Shown here in pieces: positions 58,028-64,000 of a stretch of 64,000 nucleotides of DNA. The translations under genes and the position numbers were made by a program. Source of the DNA: Drechmeria coniospora (lineage: Eukaryota; Ascomycota; Sordariomycetes; Hypocreales; Ophiocordycipitaceae). Positions within the stretch are counted from its first letter, which is position 1. Each line of letters begins with the position of its first letter. The notes below the pieces were generated by a model that ran no database searches, was not told where the DNA came from, and saw only the letters and a list, made by a program, of their open reading frames with translations. Location of the stretch: contig NC_054390.1 of assembly GCF_001625195.1 (NCBI RefSeq), positions 9,087,222 through 9,151,221 on the forward strand, given 5' to 3'.

Positions 58028-58899
58028 GCAGAAGATTATGATGGGGAAAGAGTACGAAATGGTCGACCGCGGCCATCAGTAGCAGCTAGCAATGATGGAA
58101 ACGCGTCAATGCAGCCCAATAATTCCCCAAGTTTATCTTGCACATTTTTGTCTCGCCGTGAAGAAGTATTGCAGTTGGTCATCAGCTCGATAAAAAGAGA
58201 TCCATGCATGCATGCTTTCCTCCAAGTCTTCCCCTGGGTTGCGAACCTGCTGCAACCTTGGTCGCTTCCCTATCACGACCGCCATGACTGAGGATGAGGA
58301 CGCCGCGCAATGATCCGGCTCCATCGCATCCCCCGCCTCCCCCATCCTTCTTGGCGTATCGGTTCTCCGAGACTCCCGGTCTCTTTCAAGACGGAACAGG
58401 TACCAATTCTCTAGCCATAGACCAAGAGTTCCGGCGCACGCATCTGCACGCCTGCCGCCTCCAGTGCGACGCCAACAAAGGTGAGCTCAGTTGCGCATAT
58501 CGTAGGAAGTGGAAGCATGTCACCAGGGGCATAGTAGAATCTGCGCAGGAACAACGGCTGTCCGGACCATGTGTTGGAATTATTATCTGCACTCTGGCTT
58601 CTTCTCACCCGCCCAAGCCAAGTTCACTGTGTGTGTGTTTTTTATTGCAAATGAGAAAATATTTTCAGCCGGCGGCTTTTATTTCTTCGCCTCGAGGAAC
58701 CGTCCTGGAAGCGAGATGGACCCAACTCCAGGACGTGGCCTGGATATCCAAAATCAAACATACAACAAAGAAATAAAAAACTCCCAACCGCTCACAAGAA
58801 TGCAACCAATGGACACGTATCGCTTCCGCTTCGGAAGTTTTTTGTTTCACGCCTTGGCGTTACGCTTTTGACGGGGCCACGGACGGAGCGAAAAGGACA
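58028..58899. other. Convergent intergenic region, F-box gene and DUF8004-like gene
   Basis: About 870 bp of 3' flanks, AT-richer than the exons. Notable only for the absence of the 11-mer. No gene is seen. Confidence 0.6.
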
Positions 58900-61800
58900 T
58901 CACCTGAAAAATCCTCCCTTCTTCCTGCCGTCCGATTTCTCGTCCGGCCGGCCGAGGATGTCGTCAAAGGTGGCGCCAGAATTGGACGTCGCCGCCTGGG
59001 ATGTGGGGGTTGAGCTCCTCGACAAGCCGGCGAGGTTGCCCACCGAGACGCACCGGGCGGCAACGTAGCTGCTCGAGGGACGAGGGCCGAGCGAGCTGCT
59101 TCGATTGTAGCCCTCGACCAAGCCGGAGGGCTCCATCGGCACCGGCTCCAGGCCCAAGGCGATGCTCGAGCGCCAGGCGGAGCTGGCGCGGTTCATGCCC
59201 GGAGACACGGTCCGCTGTCGCAGGGCCAGTGAGAGGCCTCCGGGGGGCGGCGACGGCGTGCACGAGCTGGCGCCGAACGAGGACGGGCTGGAGATGAGAA
59301 CATCGCTTCCGGGGAAGACCGAGGGCGGCGGCTCCAGCGGCGACATGGCGACGGGCTCCTCCATGGGCGCCTCCTCGTCGGCCTCCATCTCCTCCCACTC
59401 CTTCGCCGCCAGCCAGCAGTGGCTCCGGAGGTACGTTGCCTCGACGCTGAACATGACGGCGTCGGCCGAGAGCTCGACGAGTCGACCCTCGCTACCCGTC
59501 ACCTCGTACCACATCTTGCGCACCTGCCTGTCTCCGACCCAGGGGGCGTTGCCCATGGGCGGCTCGCACAGAAAGTACTCGACGCCGTCGGCGTACTTGA
59601 GGCCCGGCGCGTCGACGACGAGCATGGGCAACGACTGCAGGACGCCGTAGAGGAAGAGCCAGTAGCCGATGCGCTGGTCGGCGAGGTCCTGGCACGTCCT
59701 GCCCCTGGCTTCTCGCATCTCGAAGATCTTGAACTGCTCGAGGAAGGGGAGCCTGATGCTGTTGGTGTCGTAGTTGTAGGCCTTGTTCAGCACGAGGCGC
59801 ATCTCGTGCTCCTTGATCCTCTTCTCGAACCTGTTCTGGTTCTTGACCGAGAGCGAGCTGAAGGTCTCGTGGATCGACGTCATCGAGGGAAGCTGCGGCA
59901 GGTCGAAGGGAATCGGGGGCAGGACGGGCGGGCGGGAGCGGTCGAACTCGGACATGATGATGCGCAGCGCCGACGTCGTCATCTTGTCGGCGGCGCTCGA
60001 GATGGCGGGCACCTCGTCCATGGTCCTCGAGGTCATGCTCGTGCGGTCGACGAGCAGGTCGTAGAGGGCGCACATGTCCGAGTAGAGGAGCTTGAGGACG
60101 ATGCGGTTGAGGCCGCTCTCGGCGAAGGGGTTCTTCTTGTTGCTCGCCTTGGGCGGCCAGCTGCCAAACGTGGCCTTGTAGTAGCCGAGGACGAAGGTGC
60201 GCATGCGGTGGAACGAGTTGCGGAACGCCTTGAAGCGCACCTGGCGGAGCTCGGGAATCGACGTCGAGTTGGCGATGCCGGCGAAGAGTGAGGGGAAGTC
60301 GAACTGCTCGAGGTGCTCGTTGACGCTGTGCTGGCGGTTGACGAGATCGAGGTGGGCCCGCTCCAGCTGCTGGCGCGTGAGGGGCGAGAGCTGGTCGAAG
60401 AGGGGCGTGCGCAGCTCCATGATGGCCTCGTACTTGCCGGCGGCGTGGGCGAAGGCCTCGTTGTAGAGGTCCAGGCAGCGCAGGCGCTCGCCGAGGATGA
60501 GCGCCTCGAGCGTCCTGGCGCGGCTGTGGCGGCAATCGGCGAGGCCGAGCTGCTCCGAGTAGAAGCTGAAGCTGAGGTCGACGGCCTCGCCAAACGTGTC
60601 GCCGCGGTAGTCGGAGAAGCCGAACTCGGGCAGCAGATCGGCGAGCTGGATGAGGGCGTCAAAGGTCGTGGGCCGCGACCTCGTGCCGACGAGGGGCTGG
60701 CCGGTGAGGAAGGCGAAGAGATTCCTGATGCCGATGAGGCGGTCCAGCTCGGCCGTGGAGCCCTCGGGCCGCGCCGAGGCGTGGGCCGACAGGCGGGCGG
60801 CGGGAAAGGCCGTGGGGAGGTAGAGGCGCATGCAACCCAACCAGTCCTGGGGAGGCGGGGGGGACACGGGGGGCGAGGCGACCATGCCGGCGTCGAGTGC
60901 GCGGAGGTTGTCGCGCCCTCCGAAGCTCCGGGCGTGGCTCCTCGTGCGGCTCGGGGCCTCGAGCTCCGCCACCATGAGCTCGTTGAAGACGTACGACGAG
61001 CTGACGGTGAACTCGGGCACCTTGAACGAGGGTCCGCGTCCGCTCTCCTTGGGGTAGAGGAAGACGAGAACGGTGCCGCCTTCGTTCCACAACTCGGGGA
61101 CCTGGCAACAACGTCAGTCAGCATGGCGGTGGCGGCGGTGGTGGTGGTGGTGGTGGTGGAAGCGGTGCCCTCCTCCTCCTCCTCTCTTCTTTTCCTTTGT
61201 CTGCCTCGCTCCCCCGCTGCGTTTCGTCCGCCGCTTCCGCCGCCGGGGGGTTCGGGAAGGATGGAGGGTATTTACCTTGTCCCCGTACATGAGGCTCGCG
61301 GGGTTGTACTCGGGCTGGGCGTCGTCGTCGAGGATCCAGGCGTAGGATCTGGGCGCCGGCCTGACCTCGGTCGAGTGGGAGCGAGACCTGTTTCCGACGC
61401 CGGGGAGCCAACTTCTGCGCACCTTGATCGACGAGGGACTCGAGCTGTGCTCGGCCGTGGACACGGCTCTGAGGACGGGCGACGACGACACGGGCGTGCC
61501 GTACTCATCCTCGGTGCGGACCGTCGGCGTCTGGGGGTTGCTTCGGCGGCCTCGCGTGGGCATGGGCGACGTCGAGCGCGTCTGCAGACGGGGCTGCGGA
61601 TCGGGCAGCGGAGACTGGTACTGGAAGGTGGAGCTCCGTCGGCGCGTGTGAGCATGGTCCGTCTGGAGGCTCAGCTTCTTGGGATCGTCGACGACGACGG
61701 GCGCCATGTCCATGACGGGGGACGACGGCGAGAGGATCTGGTGCGTCGCGGGGCCCGAGATGTCGAGCTCGTCAAAGTTGAGCTCGGGCAGGGAGGCGAC

Positions 61801-62337
61801 CGTAGACGACGTCGAGGCGAGCGGTGGCGGCGTCCTCGGCTCCGAGGCGGGCTCGAAGGAGCCGGCGACGCTGCTCGCATACGAGGCGGACGCGTCATGG
61901 GCGTCGTAGGGAGGCGGCGGCGGCGGCGGCGGCGGCTGCGGAATCGGAGGTGTCTCGGACGGTCGGACGGTGGCGGCCGTGGTCGGCCTCCTGCTCATCG
62001 GCTGGGCCTCCGAGTCTGCGCCGTGGGACGTCAGCGGGGGGAAGAAGAGGGAGATGCGACGACTCCAGCCGCGCGACTTGCTCCGCAGCGTCGGCGAGGC
62101 GGCGGGCTCTCCCGGCGGCGTCGGGGCGTCCTTGTCGCCCGGGAAGCGGACGAAATCATCCGCGGCCGCGTGCGAGGAGGGCTGCTGCTGCTTGAAGGGG
62201 TCGGGGCTCGATATGCGGCGCTGTAGCTTCCGCGAACGCCTCTCGCCCTCCGAGCTGGAGCGGAGGGCGGAGAAGGAGAAGGAGGAGGGGAAGAGGGAGG
62301 CTCGAAAAGACTTGCTCGAAGTCATATTGGGCAACAT
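58900..62337 (-). CDS. Large conserved fungal protein, possibly DUF8004 family
   Basis: Two exons, 62337-61276 and 61101-58900, join in phase 0 across a 174-nt intron (donor GTAAAT, acceptor GCCAG) and give 1087 residues. The N-terminal 330 residues are disordered with a Pro-run (about residues 139-147). The intron splits a conserved start of the folded part: SYAWILDDDAQPEYNPASLM then VPELWNEGGTVLVFLYPKE and GRGPSFKVPEF. The folded region runs to about residue 930. It has DRLIGIRNLFAFLTGQPLVG, an ERLRCLDLYNEAF helix, FVLGYYKATFGSWPP, and YWLFLYGVLQSLPMLVVDAPGL. No catalytic motif is recognised. I recall this architecture from proteins annotated DUF8004 in many filamentous fungi; I am not certain of the accession. 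The tail is Ser-rich and basic. Start: first ATG; the frame is open further upstream without an ATG. Confidence 0.83.
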
Positions 62338-62520
62338 GAACTTCGCTTCCGCGGCACGTCGGACATGCAGGAGGAGCCGCCGGGGGTCGAGATGCAGCGG
62401 GAATACGACGTCGGACAGCGGCGGGAGCGAAGGCGAAGGGACGAGGGTGAGGGAACGGCGAAGAGTCGATGCGCGGACGACGAGGAGAGGATGCGGGGAG
62501 GATGCGGGGAGGATGGGGGG

Positions 62521-62630
62521 AGGACGGCGAGAGGACGGCGAGAGGACGGCGAGAGGACGGCGAGAGGACGGCGAGAGGATGGCGAGAGGGTGGCGAGAGG
62601 ATGGCGAGAGGATGGCGAGAGGATGGCGAG
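62521..62630. repeat. 11-bp minisatellite (GGCGAGAGGAC/T)
   Basis: Ten units of an 11-bp repeat lie about 185 bp upstream of the DUF8004-like ATG. Units change from GGCGAGAGGAC to GGCGAGAGGAT along the array, showing orderly variant spread. Confidence 0.9.
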
Positions 62631-63470
62631 TAAAGGACGAACTCGGCACAAACGAGGGAGGAGAGAAAGGAGAGAGAGAGAGAAAGGCGGGCCCGAGGAC
62701 GGTGGATGGCTAGGTCGAAGGCGAGATCGAAGGGGACCAAGGAAAGGCGAGGCAATCGACGGGTGAAGGAGCCAGCTGGAGGCTGCAAAATGTACGTGTA
62801 AGAGAATGAGAACGAGAGGAGACGGCGGGTTCGGACGGACCACCACTATCCAAACAAGCAAAGGTGTGTCGGCCTGCCGTCCGGGGAGACTAAGATGGCC
62901 GATCGAGGACGCGAGGGCAGAACAGTGGGCGAGAGCGGACGATACGGGCGAGTGCCGTTACAGGTTCGTACCTCGACCACCTCGTTCGCGGGCGAGGGTA
63001 CATGGATGCGTACTGAACTCGAAACCTTGGTGTGAGCGCTGAATCGCCGGGGACTCCATCGCTGGGGGGCGGGGCGGTGGGGACGATGACGTGCAACAGC
63101 GCAGGAGGCCTGCCTCTCGCTCCGGCTGAGCGATGGAGGGGTCCAGCATGGCCGGGGCCAGGCAGACAGACAGAGGCAGAGCTGCAGGGCTCAGCTCGAG
63201 GGCGACGGTTGGACCGTTGCGGCGTCCGGGGGACGAGATGAACAAGGGCCCGCTCCAACCAAGATGGAATCACGAACAACCCGCCGACATGGCGATGCCG
63301 TCGCACAAGAAGAACAAAAAAAAAAAAAAAGGTCGTTGTGGCAGCGATTGATGGGACATGCAAATGAATCGGTCATGGCTTGGCCGGTCGTCCGACTTGG
63401 GAAAGGGCAGGGGACGAACGAACTGCCGTGATGCCGAGCCTGGGCAAGCGCGTCGGGAACGAGTTGGCAA

Positions 63471-63488
63471 GTACTCCGTACGGAGTAC
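63471..63488. repeat. 18-bp perfect palindrome
   Basis: GTACTCCGTACGGAGTAC, identical to the palindrome at 53777-53794. Confidence 0.9.
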
Positions 63489-64000
63489 CACAGTACGGAA
63501 GGCATCGAGCACGAGCAGGGAAGCAAATGAGGTGCCGAGTACAAGCAAGTACATGCGCAAGTACGTACCAAAGTACATGAAATTGCCACTCCATGTACCC
63601 TTCAAGTACCCTGTCAGCGTACAGTAATCATGCCGTAATGATACTTGGTGCCTTTGTACTTGCACCTACAGTACTTGGCAGGCAACGACTCCTCCTCCGT
63701 GGACGACATGTCGGCATTCGGACCATGGCCGCTTTCCTCTCGCCCCAGACGCATTGCATGCATGTGCAGTGCCGCAGGTGTGAGAGCGCTCCCACACGTT
63801 GAGTCGTATGTGCGTGTGGTCCGCCCCCGCCAGGGCATTTCAGGTTCAGTCGATGTGTAGGGAGTGTCGTACTCTGTACCTGGTTGTGGTTGTATGTGCA
63901 GTTGTCAGTTACTTGCGGAGTACATGCTTGTATGAAAATGTACTCCGCCGGTGCGGTGCACAGGACATGTGCCGCAAGCACGTACGTGTACTTGCTTGTA

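Larger units (their letters stand above)
62338..64000. other. Promoter of DUF8004-like gene and motif-rich window end
   Basis: This holds the leader minisatellite, an A-run at about 63315-63330 and GTAC-rich motif DNA from 63470 to the window end, including a perfect 18-bp palindrome at 63471-63488. No gene is seen. Confidence 0.6.

Overview
The window looks like nuclear DNA of a filamentous ascomycete (Pezizomycotina), most likely a sordariomycete of the Hypocreales type. The support is GC-rich exons with G/C-rich third codon positions, short introns with GTRNGY donors, CTRAC-like branch sites and YAG acceptors, and recognisably fungal proteins (GAP-type permease, Vps10, Med16, Uds1, AflY/questin-oxidase family). 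The organism assignment is inference from gene content and style only.

Layout. At the left edge is the 3' part of an amino-acid permease (+), convergent with an NTF2-like-domain gene (-). VPS10 (+) lies at 7-11.7 kb. An uncharacterised disordered protein (-) spans 13.4-17.2 kb and probably contains a 1.5-kb intron. After a 5.4-kb gap come a questin-oxidase-like gene (+) and a small SGNH/GDSL hydrolase (+). A run of minus-strand genes follows: CSN4, a PXMP4-like peroxisomal membrane protein, a family X DNA polymerase and a Uds1 coiled-coil protein. After another 5.4-kb gap come MED16 (-) and RAD24 (-). RAD24 is head-to-head with a UBE3D-like HECT_2 gene (+). The right part holds an F-box-type gene (+) convergent with a large conserved fungal protein, possibly of the DUF8004 family (-). 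That makes 15 protein genes. I found no convincing tRNA, rRNA, transposase or biosynthetic cluster.

Functionally this is mostly a housekeeping segment: nutrient uptake, Golgi-to-vacuole sorting, ubiquitin and cullin control (CSN4, UBE3D-like, F-box), transcription (Mediator tail) and DNA damage response (RAD24, Pol X). The genes do not form a pathway, although several touch ubiquitin signalling and genome maintenance.

The most unusual feature is between the genes. Long intergenic stretches are packed with GTAC-rich sequence and many copies of one 11-mer, GTACTCCGTAC (or its complement GTACGGAGTAC). Some copies are fused head-to-head into perfect 14-20-bp palindromes. I saw no complete copy inside an exon. 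Several minisatellites (periods 9, 11, 15, about 20 and 41-45 bp) and a 22-bp perfect hairpin also lie in non-coding DNA. Exon boundaries were worked out by hand from splice signals, frame continuity and family conservation; no RNA evidence was available.
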